Origin: Oceanisphaera pacifica
GTDB taxonomy: Bacteria; Pseudomonadota; Gammaproteobacteria; Enterobacterales; Aeromonadaceae
Direction of reading: 5' to 3'
Length of the DNA: 64,000 bases
Assembly: GCF_017498065.1 (NCBI RefSeq)
Contig: NZ_JAGDFX010000011.1
Coordinates: 62,001 to 126,000 of the forward strand
Part shown: positions 30,336 to 39,399 of the stretch, piece by piece
Position numbering within the stretch: position 1 is the stretch's first letter
Layout of the letters: the number at the start of each line of letters is the position of its first letter
Translations under genes and position numbers: made by a program
The notes under the pieces: model-generated
What the model saw: only the letters and a program-made list of their open reading frames with translations
Told to the model about the DNA's origin: nothing
Database searches by the model: none

Positions 30336-31741
30336 GTACCGTATTGGGCAAGATTGTTGCCGATAAAAAAATCTGGGTGGCCGAGCGTAAAGTCAGCCAG
30401 CCATTAAGCGACTTTGAAGCTAAGTTAACCCCCAGTGATCGCTCTTTTGTGGATGCGCTTAATGCCAAGAGCCCGGCGTTTATTTTGGAATGTAAAAAAG
30501 CCTCGCCCTCTAAAGGCTTAATTCGTGAAGACTTTGACCTAGACGCCATCGCCCAGGTCTATGGCCGCCATGCCTCGGCGGTTTCGGTATTAACCGATGA
30601 AAAGTATTTTCAGGGACAATTCGACTTTGTAACTCAAGTACGCGCTCAGGTAAGCCAGCCGGTCATTTGCAAAGACTTTATTATCGACCCCTATCAAATT
30701 AAGCTGGCTCGCTTACACCAAGCCGATGCCATTTTATTGATGTTGTCGGTATTAGATGACGAGCAATATCGCACGCTAAGCGCGGTGGCTGAGTCATTAA
30801 ACATGGGCGTGCTCACCGAGGTGATTAGTGAAGAAGAAGTCACTCGTGCCATTGCCTTAAATGCCAAAGTGATTGGCATTAATAATCGCGACTTGCGCGA
30901 CTTATCGATTGATCTCGATCGCACTAAACGCTTATCGGCGCTGATCCCTGCCGATCGCGTGGTAATTTCAGAATCTGGCATTAACCATCATGCCCAAGTG
31001 CAAGCGCTGTCTGCCCATGCCGATGGCTTTTTAGTGGGCAGCTCTTTAATGGCGCAACACGACATTGAGCTGGCCGTACGCAAGCTGATTTTGGGGGCCA
31101 ATAAGGTTTGTGGCCTTACCCGCGCTCAAGATGCCGCTGCCGTTTATCATGCTGGTGCCGTGCACGGTGGGCTAATTTTTGTTAGCAAAAGCCCGCGCTG
31201 CATTAGTGCGCAACAAGCCCGAGCTATTATGGCTGCCGCCCCGCTTGAGTATGTGGGTGTGTTTCAAAACCATGCCATCGCAGAGGTGAGTGCCACCGCC
31301 AACGAATTGGGCTTACACGCAGTGCAGCTGCATGGCGATGAAGACGACGCTTATATTGGCACGCTAAAGCAACAGCTAGCCGAGGGCATTGCTGTATGGA
31401 AGGCGATACCGGTGAGTGAGCAATTACCTAACTTGCCAAAAGGCGCAGACCGCCTGTTGTTTGATACCCAAGCAGCAGGCCAAAGTGGCGGCACCGGTCA
31501 AACATTCGACTGGACCTTATTAAACGACATAGACAACAGCCAAGCCATGTTAGCCGGAGGCCTTACCCCAGAGAACGCCCAAGAAGCCGCCGCTAAAGGC
31601 TGTGTCGGGCTAGATTTTAACTCTGGTGTAGAAAGTGCGCCTGGCATTAAAGATGCCAGCAAATTAACCGCCGCTTTTACCACTCTTCGCCGCTATGGTC
31701 GCCAGTTGAGCCGCACTACAGAACACGGGAACAAAAAATAA
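30329..31741 (+). CDS. trpCF: Bifunctional indole-3-glycerol phosphate synthase / phosphoribosylanthranilate isomerase (TrpCF fusion)
   Basis: Two fused TIM barrels catalyse consecutive steps. TrpC (about 1-255) shows [43 protein letters not shown] and [12 protein letters not shown]. TrpF (about 256-465) shows [27 protein letters not shown] and the end [22 protein letters not shown]. The 470-residue length fits the E. coli-type fusion. Starts within the trpGD end and its last base is the first base of trpB. Confidence 0.98.
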   Translation: MLSTVLGKIVADKKIWVAERKVSQPLSDFEAKLTPSDRSFVDALNAKSPAFILECKKASPSKGLIREDFDLDAIAQVYGRHASAVSVLTDEKYFQGQFDFVTQVRAQVSQPVICKDFIIDPYQIKLARLHQADAILLMLSVLDDEQYRTLSAVAESLNMGVLTEVISEEEVTRAIALNAKVIGINNRDLRDLSIDLDRTKRLSALIPADRVVISESGINHHAQVQALSAHADGFLVGSSLMAQHDIELAVRKLILGANKVCGLTRAQDAAAVYHAGAVHGGLIFVSKSPRCISAQQARAIMAAAPLEYVGVFQNHAIAEVSATANELGLHAVQLHGDEDDAYIGTLKQQLAEGIAVWKAIPVSEQLPNLPKGADRLLFDTQAAGQSGGTGQTFDWTLLNDIDNSQAMLAGGLTPENAQEAAAKGCVGLDFNSGVESAPGIKDASKLTAAFTTLRRYGRQLSRTTEHGNKK

Positions 31742-32931
31742 TGAGCTTACTTAATCCTTTTTTTGGTGATTTTGGTGGCATGTATGTGCCACAAATTTTA
31801 ATGCCCGCCTTGCTGCAACTAGAAAAAGCTTTTGTTGATGCGCAGCAAGACCCGGAGTTTGATCGCGAATTTCGCGAACTGCTCAGCGAATATGCTGGTC
31901 GCCCTACGCCACTAACGCGGGTGCGTAACTTAACCGCACACACCAAAACCCGCCTTTACTTAAAGCGCGAAGACTTACTACACGGCGGTGCCCACAAAAC
32001 TAACCAAGTTTTGGGTCAGGCTTTATTAGCCAAACGCATGGGAAAAAGCGAAATTATTGCTGAAACCGGTGCTGGTCAACACGGCGTGGCTACCGCCTTA
32101 GCCTGTGCATTAATGGGCTTAAAGTGCCGTATTTACATGGGCGCTAAAGACTGCGAACGCCAAGAGCCCAACGTATTTCGTATGAAACTCATGGGCGCTG
32201 AAGTCATTCCTGTTCATGCCGGATCAGCCACCCTAAAAGATGCCTGTAGTGAGGCCATGCGCGACTGGGCCGCTAATTATGAAACCGCCCACTATATGTT
32301 GGGCACCGCTGCAGGGCCGCACCCCTTCCCCACCATAGTGCGTGAATTTCAGCGCATGATTGGTGAAGAAGCCAAAGTACAAATTATGGAGCACGAAGCC
32401 CAATTGCCCGATGCGGTTATTGCTTGTGTGGGCGGTGGCTCTAATGCGATTGGGTTATTTGCCGACTTTATTGAAGAAGAACAAGTACGCTTACTTGGCG
32501 TAGAGCCTGCGGGTAAAGGCATTAGCACCGGCCAACATGGCGCCACTTTGGGTGAAGGCACACAAGGCATTTTCTTTGGTATGTTGTCGTTAATGATGCA
32601 TAACGAAGACGGCCAAGTGTCTGAATCGTACTCTGTGTCTGCGGGACTCGATTTTCCTTCGGTAGGCCCACAGCACGCCCACTTAGCCACCACAGGCCGT
32701 GCCGAATATGTATCTGTAACCGATGATGAAGCTTTAGAGGCCTTTAAAGCTCTGGCGCGCAATGAAGGGATAATTCCTGCATTAGAGTCTTCTCACGCAC
32801 TGGCGTATGCCCTTAAAATGGCCGACGCCGAGCCCGAGAAAGAGCAAGTATTAGTGGTTAACTTATCTGGCCGTGGCGATAAGGATATTTTTTCGGTAGC
32901 CGAGCTACTTAAGCAAAAGGGAGAAATGTAA
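31741..32931 (+). CDS. trpB: Tryptophan synthase beta chain
   Basis: TrpB uses pyridoxal phosphate to join indole and serine. The PLP lysine is in [16 protein letters not shown]. The indole-side residues [12 protein letters not shown] and the phosphate-binding loop GGGSNAIG are intact. [10 protein letters not shown] and [11 protein letters not shown] end the protein. 396 residues as in E. coli. The start and stop codons touch those of trpCF and trpA. Confidence 0.98.
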   Translation: MSLLNPFFGDFGGMYVPQILMPALLQLEKAFVDAQQDPEFDREFRELLSEYAGRPTPLTRVRNLTAHTKTRLYLKREDLLHGGAHKTNQVLGQALLAKRMGKSEIIAETGAGQHGVATALACALMGLKCRIYMGAKDCERQEPNVFRMKLMGAEVIPVHAGSATLKDACSEAMRDWAANYETAHYMLGTAAGPHPFPTIVREFQRMIGEEAKVQIMEHEAQLPDAVIACVGGGSNAIGLFADFIEEEQVRLLGVEPAGKGISTGQHGATLGEGTQGIFFGMLSLMMHNEDGQVSESYSVSAGLDFPSVGPQHAHLATTGRAEYVSVTDDEALEAFKALARNEGIIPALESSHALAYALKMADAEPEKEQVLVVNLSGRGDKDIFSVAELLKQKGEM

Positions 32932-33749
32932 TGAGCCGTTATCAACGCTTATTTGACCGTTTAACGGCCGAAAATCAGGGTGCTTTTGTCCCTTTTGTTG
33001 CCTTAGGCGATCCCACTCCTACTTTATCACTAGCAGTGATTGACGCCCTCATTGCCGGCGGTGCCGATGCTCTAGAGCTGGGTATTCCGTTTTCTGATCC
33101 CGTCGCCGACGGCCCCACCATTCAAGCTGCCACCTTGCGGGCATTAAATGCCGGTACTAACACCCAAGTTTGCTTTGATATGCTGGCAAGCATTCGCGAC
33201 AAGTACCCAGAAGTTCCTATTGGCCTGTTGGTGTACGCCAACTTAGTATTTGCCCCAGGCATGGATAACTTTTACCGCCGCGCCGCAGCCGCTGGCGTAG
33301 ACTCGGTATTAGTGGCCGATGCGCCCATTGAAATGTCGGCGCCTTTTAAAGCCGCTGCCGACAAAGCTGGCATAGAGACTATCTTTATTGCCCCGCCCAA
33401 TGGTGACGAAGCCACCTTAAAAGCCATTGCCGAAACCGGCGCAGGTTACACCTACCTGCTAAGTCGTGCTGGGGTAACCGGCACCGAAACCAAAGCCGGT
33501 AAACCGGTAGACGCCTTATTAGCCCAGCTTGCTAAATATAATGCGCCGCCCTCTTTATTGGGCTTTGGCATTTCCACCCCAGAGCAAGTACGCGACGCCC
33601 TAGCAGCCGGTGCTGCCGGTGCCATATCAGGCTCAGCTATTGTTAAGATCATTGAGCAACATCAAGATGATCCCAAAGCCATGACCGACGCACTAACCGC
33701 ATTTGTAAAAAACATGAAAGAAGCGACCAACTTACCCGCTGCGCGGTAA
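32931..33749 (+). CDS. trpA: Tryptophan synthase alpha chain
   Basis: TrpA cleaves indole-3-glycerol phosphate and channels indole to TrpB. Catalytic Glu is in [10 protein letters not shown] region and Asp in [53 protein letters not shown] and [10 protein letters not shown] are all present. 272 residues, normal length. Last gene of the operon, followed by a terminator. Confidence 0.98.
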   Translation: MSRYQRLFDRLTAENQGAFVPFVALGDPTPTLSLAVIDALIAGGADALELGIPFSDPVADGPTIQAATLRALNAGTNTQVCFDMLASIRDKYPEVPIGLLVYANLVFAPGMDNFYRRAAAAGVDSVLVADAPIEMSAPFKAAADKAGIETIFIAPPNGDEATLKAIAETGAGYTYLLSRAGVTGTETKAGKPVDALLAQLAKYNAPPSLLGFGISTPEQVRDALAAGAAGAISGSAIVKIIEQHQDDPKAMTDALTAFVKNMKEATNLPAAR

Positions 33750-33783
33750 TGTTGAATTAAACAAAAAATCGCCAGGCTAAAAA

Positions 33784-33814
33784 AGCCCCAACCAAACGGT
33801 TCGGGGCTTTTTTA
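33784..33814 (+). terminator. trp operon terminator
   Basis: AGCCCCAACC and GGTTCGGGGCT pair (one bulged base) around AAAC, followed by six T. It lies about 35 bases after trpA. Confidence 0.9.
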
Positions 33815-33822
33815 AATAAAAA

Positions 33823-33965
33823 GGGTCGGAGTCATTTATCAAAAAATATCGCAACCTGTTAGATAGGCAAAAACACAACCACAAAAAAATTCATAAAAAA
33901 AACAGCAAGTTAAGGGTTGTTAGTGTTTAGCTCTACTTCAATCTGCAATTAAATGACTCCGACCC
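33823..33965. mobile_element. 143-bp MITE-like element with 15-bp perfect terminal inverted repeats
   Basis: The ends are GGGTCGGAGTCATTT (33823-33837) and its exact complement AAATGACTCCGACCC (33951-33965). The inverted match continues outward with ATAAAA on both sides (one mismatch). The AT-rich interior encodes nothing recognisable. A second element with the same ends and nearly the same length, but a different interior, is at 36197-36340. End words of this kind are, as far as I recall, associated with Y1-transposase genes in gammaproteobacteria. Confidence 0.7.
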
Positions 33966-33984
33966 ATTTTATACTTAACTACAG

Positions 33985-34300
33985 CTCCCGAAGGGTTGGC
34001 GTAAACGTACAGCGTAAGACGTATCGCTTGTTTTTCAGCTTGGTGCTCGGCGCTATAGTCGCTTTGCTTTGGTAGAGGCCGCTTCAGCTGGCCGGTGGCG
34101 CGCAGCGGCGCTTTTTTTGCCGTCATTGCGAGGAGTGCAACGACGCGGCAATCCATTGAACAGACAGCCATACGTTTACGCCTAACGCGATACGAGCAAG
34201 CCGTGTGTTCTTTAACGTACAGCGTAAGGCGTACCGCTTGTCTTTCAGCTTGGCGCTCGGTGCTATAGTTACTGACAGCTACCCAAAGGAGGACTGATGC
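33985..34300. repeat. Intergenic repeat region upstream of leuA
   Basis: Holds a truncated GCAATCC element (GTCATTGCGAGGAGTGCAAC...GGCAATCCAT at about 34122-34156). Its core (ACAGCCATACG...) is in the orientation of copy B near 17.6 kb. It is flanked by two related stretches, each with ACGTACAGCGTAAG and TTTCAGCTTGG (near 34010 and 34215). From 34300 to the leuA start only unassigned sequence is seen, presumably the leuA promoter region. No leader peptide rich in Leu was found. Confidence 0.65.
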
Positions 34301-34462
34301 CCTTTCATTAGCACCCCTCACCCCAAAACACACAAATAACGCAATACTATTGCACAAAATAAGTAAAACCCGCATAACAACGCAATCATTATTCTCAATA
34401 ACTGCGGTATGCTATTACCTAACTTAGCCAAACCAATTTAACGCAATCTAAGGTGTCTGCCC

Positions 34463-36151
34463 ATGAGCTTTAACCATCAAAAATATGTCGCATTTAAACC
34501 GGTTAGCAAAACTAATCGCCGCTGGCCAGACCGCGTCATCGAGCAGGCGCCTCAGTGGTGTGCAGTCGATCTGCGTGACGGTAACCAAGCGTTAATTAAG
34601 CCAATGAACGTGGATCAAAAACAGCGCTTGTTTGATTTGTTGGTTAAGCTGGGCTTTAAAGATATTGAAATTGGCTTTCCGGCTGCCAGCCAGCCCGACT
34701 TTGATTTTTGCCGCAAGTTGATTGAAGAAAAACGCATCCCCGACGATGTGCGTATTCAAGTATTAACCCAAGCTCGCCAAGAGTTGATCGCCCGCACTTT
34801 TGAAGCCCTAAAAGGTGCAAACAAAGCCATTGTGCATGTTTATAACTCCACCTCTACCGTACAGCGCGAGCAAGTATTTGGTTTAGACAAGGCCGGTATT
34901 GTTGATATTGCCGTAAATGGCGCGCGCTGGGTTAAAGAATATGCTGAACAAGCCCCCGAAACACAATGGGCGTTTCAGTACTCTCCCGAAAGCTTTACCG
35001 GCACCGAATTAGATTTTGCCGTAGAAGTGATTGATAGCGTCAACCAAGTGTGGCGACCCGACTTAGGGCAAGATGTAATCATCAACCTGCCAGCTACGGT
35101 TGAAATGTCGACCCCTAACGTATTTGCCGATCAAATAGAATGGGTGTGCGATCATGTTAATCACCGTGAGCACATTAGCATTAGTGTGCACACCCATAAC
35201 GATCGCGGTTGTGGGGTGGCCGCAGCAGAGCTAGCCATTTTGGCCGGTGCCGACCGAGTAGAAGGCACCTTAATGGGTAATGGCGAGCGCACCGGTAACA
35301 TGGACTTAATTACCATAGCCATGAACCTGTATTCTCAGGGTATTGATCCTAAGGTTGATTTATCTGGCATGGCAGAAATTGTAGAAACCGTGGAAGCCTG
35401 CACCGATATTAGCACCCACCCTCGCCACCCTTACGCCGGTGACTTAGTGTTTACCGCATTTTCGGGTAGCCACCAAGACGCCATTCGTAAATGCTTGGCA
35501 CTGCGCAAGCCAGATGACATATGGAATGTGGCTTACTTACCGATAGATCCTGCCGACTTAGGCCGCCATTACGACGAAGTAGTGCGCATTAATAGCCAGT
35601 CTGGTAAAGGCGGCGTGGCGTATATATTAGAGCGTGATTACGACATTACATTGCCACGCTGGTTGCAGATTGAATTTAGTAAAGTGGTACAGGCAGAAGC
35701 CGAAACCAATGGCGGCGAAATTGATTCGTTAACCATTCACCGTTTATTTGAAGAAAAATACCTTAACGTACACTCAGACTGGGCCTTGGTGTCTTATGAC
35801 TTGCACCGAGACGAAGCTGGCGTACACGCAGACGTGCGTTTTGGTTCGCCCACACAAGTGCAATTGAAAGGCCAAGGTTCGGGGGCGGTAGAAGCGGTAG
35901 CCGAAGCATTAACAGCCGAGTTTGGTATAGAGCTGGCTGTAGAAGCCTATGACGAATTCGCCCTAGGCGAAGGCACCAAAGCCAATGCTTTAGCCTGCAT
36001 TCGCTTGCGCATCAACAATCAGCATTACAGTGCCGCGGCACTGGCAGAAGACACCACCTCTGCCACCCTACAAGCCTTGCTATCTGGCGTGGCCCAGCAA
36101 ATAAGCCTAGATGCACAGCGCCAGCCTGCGCATGCTGCAGTTACTCAGTAA
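34463..36151 (+). CDS. leuA: 2-isopropylmalate synthase, LeuA2-type
   Basis: The enzyme joins acetyl-CoA and 2-oxoisovalerate, the first step of leucine synthesis. The 562-residue protein is of the longer type seen in actinobacteria and many proteobacteria rather than the E. coli short type. It has WCAVDLRDGNQALIKPM, KDIEIGFPAASQPDFDF, the metal-binding SISVHTHNDRGCGVAAAELA and VEGTLMGNGERTGNMDL. A C-terminal LeuA regulatory dimer domain lies at about 430-555. It is a lone leu gene here; leuBCD are not in the window. Confidence 0.94.
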   Translation: MSFNHQKYVAFKPVSKTNRRWPDRVIEQAPQWCAVDLRDGNQALIKPMNVDQKQRLFDLLVKLGFKDIEIGFPAASQPDFDFCRKLIEEKRIPDDVRIQVLTQARQELIARTFEALKGANKAIVHVYNSTSTVQREQVFGLDKAGIVDIAVNGARWVKEYAEQAPETQWAFQYSPESFTGTELDFAVEVIDSVNQVWRPDLGQDVIINLPATVEMSTPNVFADQIEWVCDHVNHREHISISVHTHNDRGCGVAAAELAILAGADRVEGTLMGNGERTGNMDLITIAMNLYSQGIDPKVDLSGMAEIVETVEACTDISTHPRHPYAGDLVFTAFSGSHQDAIRKCLALRKPDDIWNVAYLPIDPADLGRHYDEVVRINSQSGKGGVAYILERDYDITLPRWLQIEFSKVVQAEAETNGGEIDSLTIHRLFEEKYLNVHSDWALVSYDLHRDEAGVHADVRFGSPTQVQLKGQGSGAVEAVAEALTAEFGIELAVEAYDEFALGEGTKANALACIRLRINNQHYSAAALAEDTTSATLQALLSGVAQQISLDAQRQPAHAAVTQ

Positions 36152-36196
36152 ATAACCAAGCGGCGTACCAAAGCGGTACGCCCTTGTTATAAAAAG

Positions 36197-36340
36197 GGGT
36201 CGGAGTCATTTTGGCTATTCGCTATACTCCCCCTCGGCCTAAAAATGGGCACCATACTTAATTAGCTCTATAAAATCAGCATTTTACACCAACTCCGTTA
36301 AACCTTGCAGCCAAGCCCTTGTGTTAAATGACTCCGACCC
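36197..36340. mobile_element. 144-bp MITE-like element, same ends as the one at 33823
   Basis: Perfect 15-bp inverted ends GGGTCGGAGTCATTT (36197-36211) and AAATGACTCCGACCC (36326-36340), with A/T runs continuing the inverted match outside. The interior is unrelated to that of the first element although the lengths differ by one base. It fills the gap between leuA and the deaminase gene and may act as a terminator for both. Confidence 0.7.
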
Positions 36341-36351
36341 TTTTTTATGTT

Positions 36352-36828
36352 TTATACACCAAAGTAGCGCATGTGTAGTGCTCGTACTTCTTCCATCAAC
36401 TCAGGTACTGGGCCTATCACCTGCACTTCGGGGGCCACTTCGTTAATAGATAATGCCTTAACTGGCGAGGGGGCTAAATTCCACTCTTCACACCAAGCGG
36501 CAAACTGCTTACCCGAGCAAATATAAACTACTCGCCCCAAGCCCGCCCAGGCATGTGCTGCGGCACACATAGGGCAATGTTCACCCGAGGTATACATAGT
36601 CGCTTGTGCGCGCTCAGTTTCGCTTAAATGCTCAGCTGCCCACTGCGCCAGCGCCAACTCAGGGTGAAAAGTGGCATTGGTATGAATTTGATTATGATCT
36701 TCAGCCAACACAGCACCGTTGGCCGACACCAATACAGAGCCAAAGGGTTGGTCGCCTTCATTTAATGACTCTTCAGCCAACGCCACACAACGGCGCAAAT
36801 GTCGCATATCTTGTTCAGTTAACGTCAT
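36352..36828 (-). CDS. Nucleoside/cytidine deaminase family protein
   Basis: Zinc-dependent deaminases of this family act on guanine, adenosine in tRNA or cytosine derivatives. The start is set at MTLTEQDMRHLRRCV because AGGAGAG lies six bases upstream; the frame could extend 23 codons further. The 158-residue product has HPELALAQW in place of the usual HAE zinc/catalytic motif and TSGEHCPMCAAAHAW for the PCXXC motif. NEGDQPFGSVLV precedes them. The family is clear but the substrate cannot be assigned; guanine deaminase-like is a guess. Confidence 0.85.
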   Translation of the reverse strand: MTLTEQDMRHLRRCVALAEESLNEGDQPFGSVLVSANGAVLAEDHNQIHTNATFHPELALAQWAAEHLSETERAQATMYTSGEHCPMCAAAHAWAGLGRVVYICSGKQFAAWCEEWNLAPSPVKALSINEVAPEVQVIGPVPELMEEVRALHMRYFGV

Positions 36829-36899
36829 TTCAACTCTCCTGCCTACCAAACGCGCATTAGCCTTAACCCTACCTAAATAGCAACGCCTTTGCCACATAC

Positions 36900-37193
36900 A
36901 GAGCAGCGCCGAGCGCCTAGCACCAAGCTAAAAGAAAGCGGTACGTTTAGTGCGCTACGCCTTACGTTAAAGAAAAACACCGGTTTTTGCCCCTTCGGGG
37001 AGCTGTCAGCCGTAAGCTAGAAGCTGTCAGTTAAAGAAAAAACCAAAACGTCGGTCATTGCGAGGGACGAAGCAATCCATGGTAAAAGAGAGCAGAACGT
37101 CTAACGCTGTACGCCTTACGTTAAAAATAAAACAGGTTTGATTTTTCGTACCGCGCTCAGCGTAAAGCATATAGCTGCATGCTAGTGTTCAAT
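36900..37193. repeat. Repeat region left of hipBA, including a 125-bp direct repeat
   Basis: Contains GCCTTACGTTAAAGAAAAACACCGG words, GCTGTCAGCCGTAAGC words and a copy (37054-37178) of a GCAATCC-type element truncated on its right. That copy is repeated almost exactly at 38729-38852, on the other side of hipBA. Confidence 0.8.
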
Positions 37194-37247
37194 ATAATGT
37201 ACAATGGTTATAATTATTCGACAAATGTAGGGTATTTTGTACATTAT
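37194..37247 (+). promoter_or_regulatory. Inverted operator pair upstream of hipB
   Basis: ATAATGTACAA (37194-37204) and TTGTACATTAT (37237-37247) form a perfect 11-bp inverted repeat 32 bases apart. The right arm overlaps the proposed hipB start codon. Each arm contains the self-complementary TGTACA. Antitoxins of the HipB type bind such paired sites and repress their own operon. Confidence 0.7.
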
Positions 37248-37488
37248 GGATTATTTAGAGCTAGGCCAAGCAATACGTGAATTACGCCAACAGAAAAAAA
37301 TTTCGCAACAACAGATGGCTGAACACCTAGCGATGTCTCGCACCACAATCAATGCTTTTGAACTGGGCCGCTCAGGCGATGTCGGGCTGAAAAAAGTAAT
37401 GAAAATGCTAGATTATTTAGGCTACGAAGTCGCAATTCGTGAAAAATCCCCTTTCCCTACTTTTGAGGAGATACGCGATGGCCGTTAA
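37246..37488 (+). CDS. hipB: HipB-like antitoxin, XRE-family helix-turn-helix regulator
   Basis: The 80-residue product (from MDYLELG) is a Cro/C1-type DNA-binding protein: LGQAIRELRQQKKISQQQMAEHLAMSRTTINAFELGR covers the helix-turn-helix. A C-terminal strand region (EVAIREKSPFPTFEEIRDGR) resembles HipB. A TTG three codons earlier is an alternative start. It overlaps the hipA start by 11 bases, the usual coupling in these modules. It would neutralise HipA and repress the operon through the inverted repeats at its own start. Confidence 0.9.
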   Translation: MDYLELGQAIRELRQQKKISQQQMAEHLAMSRTTINAFELGRSGDVGLKKVMKMLDYLGYEVAIREKSPFPTFEEIRDGR

Positions 37489-38641
37489 TGAAAAGCCTTT
37501 ATCTGTAATGGTGGCGGGACAAGCCGCCGGTGAGTTGTTTAACGAACAAAACGAATTTGTATTTCGCTATGCTCCTGATACAACACAACAAAATTTTGTC
37601 TCGTTAACGATGCCAGCGCGCAGTAGAGATTATTCACACTCTGCCTTACCCCCACTATTTGAGATGCATTTGCCCGAGGGATATTTGCTATCGGTGTTAC
37701 AACGTCATTTTTCTAAGCTCAATGGCGCCGATGATCTAAGCTTGTTGAAGCTGTTAGCGCCTAGTGTGCGTGGGCGAGTTCATTATCAAACAAATATAGA
37801 TGTCACTCAGCCCTTAGAGCTAACCGACTTACTATCGCCTACTGCGGGGTTATTCGACGAATTAGTTGCACGCTTTGCTTTGCACTCACCTGTGAGCGGT
37901 GTGCAGCCAAAGGTATTGGCGCAGATCCAAGATAAAGCCACCTTGCGCATGGAAGATTACATCGTTAAAGCTTGGGGACCAGACTACCCACAGTTAGCGC
38001 TCAACGAGTATTGGTGCATGCGGGTATTAAAAGCTGCGGGTATTACAGTGCCCGAGTTCTATTTATCTGACGATGACGCACTTTTTATCATGAAGCGCTT
38101 TGATTTTACATCATCAGGCCAATGGCTCGGTTTTGAAGACATGTGTGTGTTAGCAGCAAAAGGTCGCCAACAAAAGTACGAAGGCAGCTACGAACAGCTA
38201 GCTAAAAACATTGCCAACTTTGTCTCTCCTTCACATAAAGTCACAGCATTGCAGCAGTTTTTTAAGATGTTAGTGCTAAATAACCACTTACAAAATGGCG
38301 ATGCTCATCTAAAAAATTTCGGCCTATTGTATGAAAACATTCATAATATATGGTTAGCTCCAGCTTTTGATGTAGTTAGCACTACGGCCTACATTAGAAA
38401 CGATGTGTCTGCTTTAACTTTAATGGGCAGCCGTGAATGGTGGACACGTAAACATTTGTTAACTTTTGGTGTTCAACAGTGCGCACTAACTCAAGCACAG
38501 GCAAATGCTTTATATGACGAATGCGAGCTGGCAATGGAGCAAGTGGCAGTACAAATACAGCAGGCATTAGTCACAGAAAAAGCAGCTGATAAACAGCAGA
38601 TACTTACACACTTGCTGTTATGTCTAAACCTTGCTAAATAA
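37478..38641 (+). CDS. hipA: HipA-like serine/threonine kinase toxin
   Basis: HipA kinases phosphorylate targets such as glutamyl-tRNA synthetase and cause growth arrest. The start MAVNEKPLSVMVAG has GAGGAG seven bases upstream. The 387 residues have the N-terminal subdomain (about 5-95), the ATP-loop HSPVSGVQPKVL (137-147), the catalytic and metal-binding NGDAHLKNFGLLY (273-285) and PAFDVVSTTAY (296-304). It is about 50 residues shorter than E. coli HipA but appears intact. The surrounding repeats suggest the module was acquired. Confidence 0.92.
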   Translation: MAVNEKPLSVMVAGQAAGELFNEQNEFVFRYAPDTTQQNFVSLTMPARSRDYSHSALPPLFEMHLPEGYLLSVLQRHFSKLNGADDLSLLKLLAPSVRGRVHYQTNIDVTQPLELTDLLSPTAGLFDELVARFALHSPVSGVQPKVLAQIQDKATLRMEDYIVKAWGPDYPQLALNEYWCMRVLKAAGITVPEFYLSDDDALFIMKRFDFTSSGQWLGFEDMCVLAAKGRQQKYEGSYEQLAKNIANFVSPSHKVTALQQFFKMLVLNNHLQNGDAHLKNFGLLYENIHNIWLAPAFDVVSTTAYIRNDVSALTLMGSREWWTRKHLLTFGVQQCALTQAQANALYDECELAMEQVAVQIQQALVTEKAADKQQILTHLLLCLNLAK

Positions 38642-38664
38642 TGATAGATGGACTGGAAAGACAA

Positions 38665-39320
38665 GAGCAGCCGTACGCTTTACAACGACCGTTGTACAAA
38701 AAATTAAACTGGTTTTTAACTTCCAGCCGTCATTGCGAGGTACGAAGCAATCCATGGTAAAAGAGAGCAGAACGTCTAACGCTGTACGCCTTACGTTAAA
38801 AATAAAACAGGTTTGATTTTTCGTACCGCGCTCAGCGTAAGCATATAGCTGCCTGTTAGATGGATTGCCGCGTCGCTGCGCTCCTCGCAAAGACTGATTG
38901 GGGTTGCCCTCCTCACCCCTTACGTTTCACCATTAGTTTTTAGTCTCATGTCTCCAGCTCGCCCCTTTCCTGCTGTCATTGCGAGGTACGAAGCAATCCA
39001 AGTCTTCGGTCTTATCTTTTGAACTTAATTAAACATTCAAAATTTAGCATTCAACATTGCTCTTAATCCTGGGCGCAGGGCGCTGTTCTCTAGCCGTCAT
39101 CCTGAACTCGATTCAGGATCTCGATTTAGTCTTTAGGCCTTAAACATCAAAGCGAGATACCGGGGCGAGCCCGGTATGACGGCAAAGGGCCAAAGCAGCG
39201 TTTCGATTTAGTTTGGCGCTGCTCTTGCTGTCTTTGCGCTCTTAGCTTGGTGCTGGGCGCTGGGCGCTATGTTTTGCTCTTCTAAATCTAATTAAACATT
39301 CAAAATTTAGCATTCAACAT
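38665..39320. repeat. Composite repeat region between hipA and the beta-CASP gene
   Basis: Includes a complete GCAATCC element (38729-38893: left arm GTCATTGCGAGG...GCAATCCAT, core, right arm ATGGATTGCCGCG...CTCCTCGC). A further GTCATTGCGAGGTACGAAGCAATCC follows at 38977. Two GATCCTGA-type palindromes (39097-39122 and 39161-39181) come next. An ATTAAACATTCAAAATTTAGCATTCAACATTG word occurs twice (39028 and 39291). No gene is supported in this 750-base gap. Confidence 0.8.
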
Positions 39321-39399
39321 TGCCTTCAGCCTGGTGTTAACTATATTGGACTCAAGAGAACCAACTTATTAAGCGCATTAGCCGCAGCGGGAGTAACGT

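Noticed and set aside
33938-34375. 145-codon minus-strand frame upstream of leuA
   Set aside because: Covers a MITE end and GCAATCC-type repeats; it contains an internally repeated peptide that reflects DNA repeats, not a domain.
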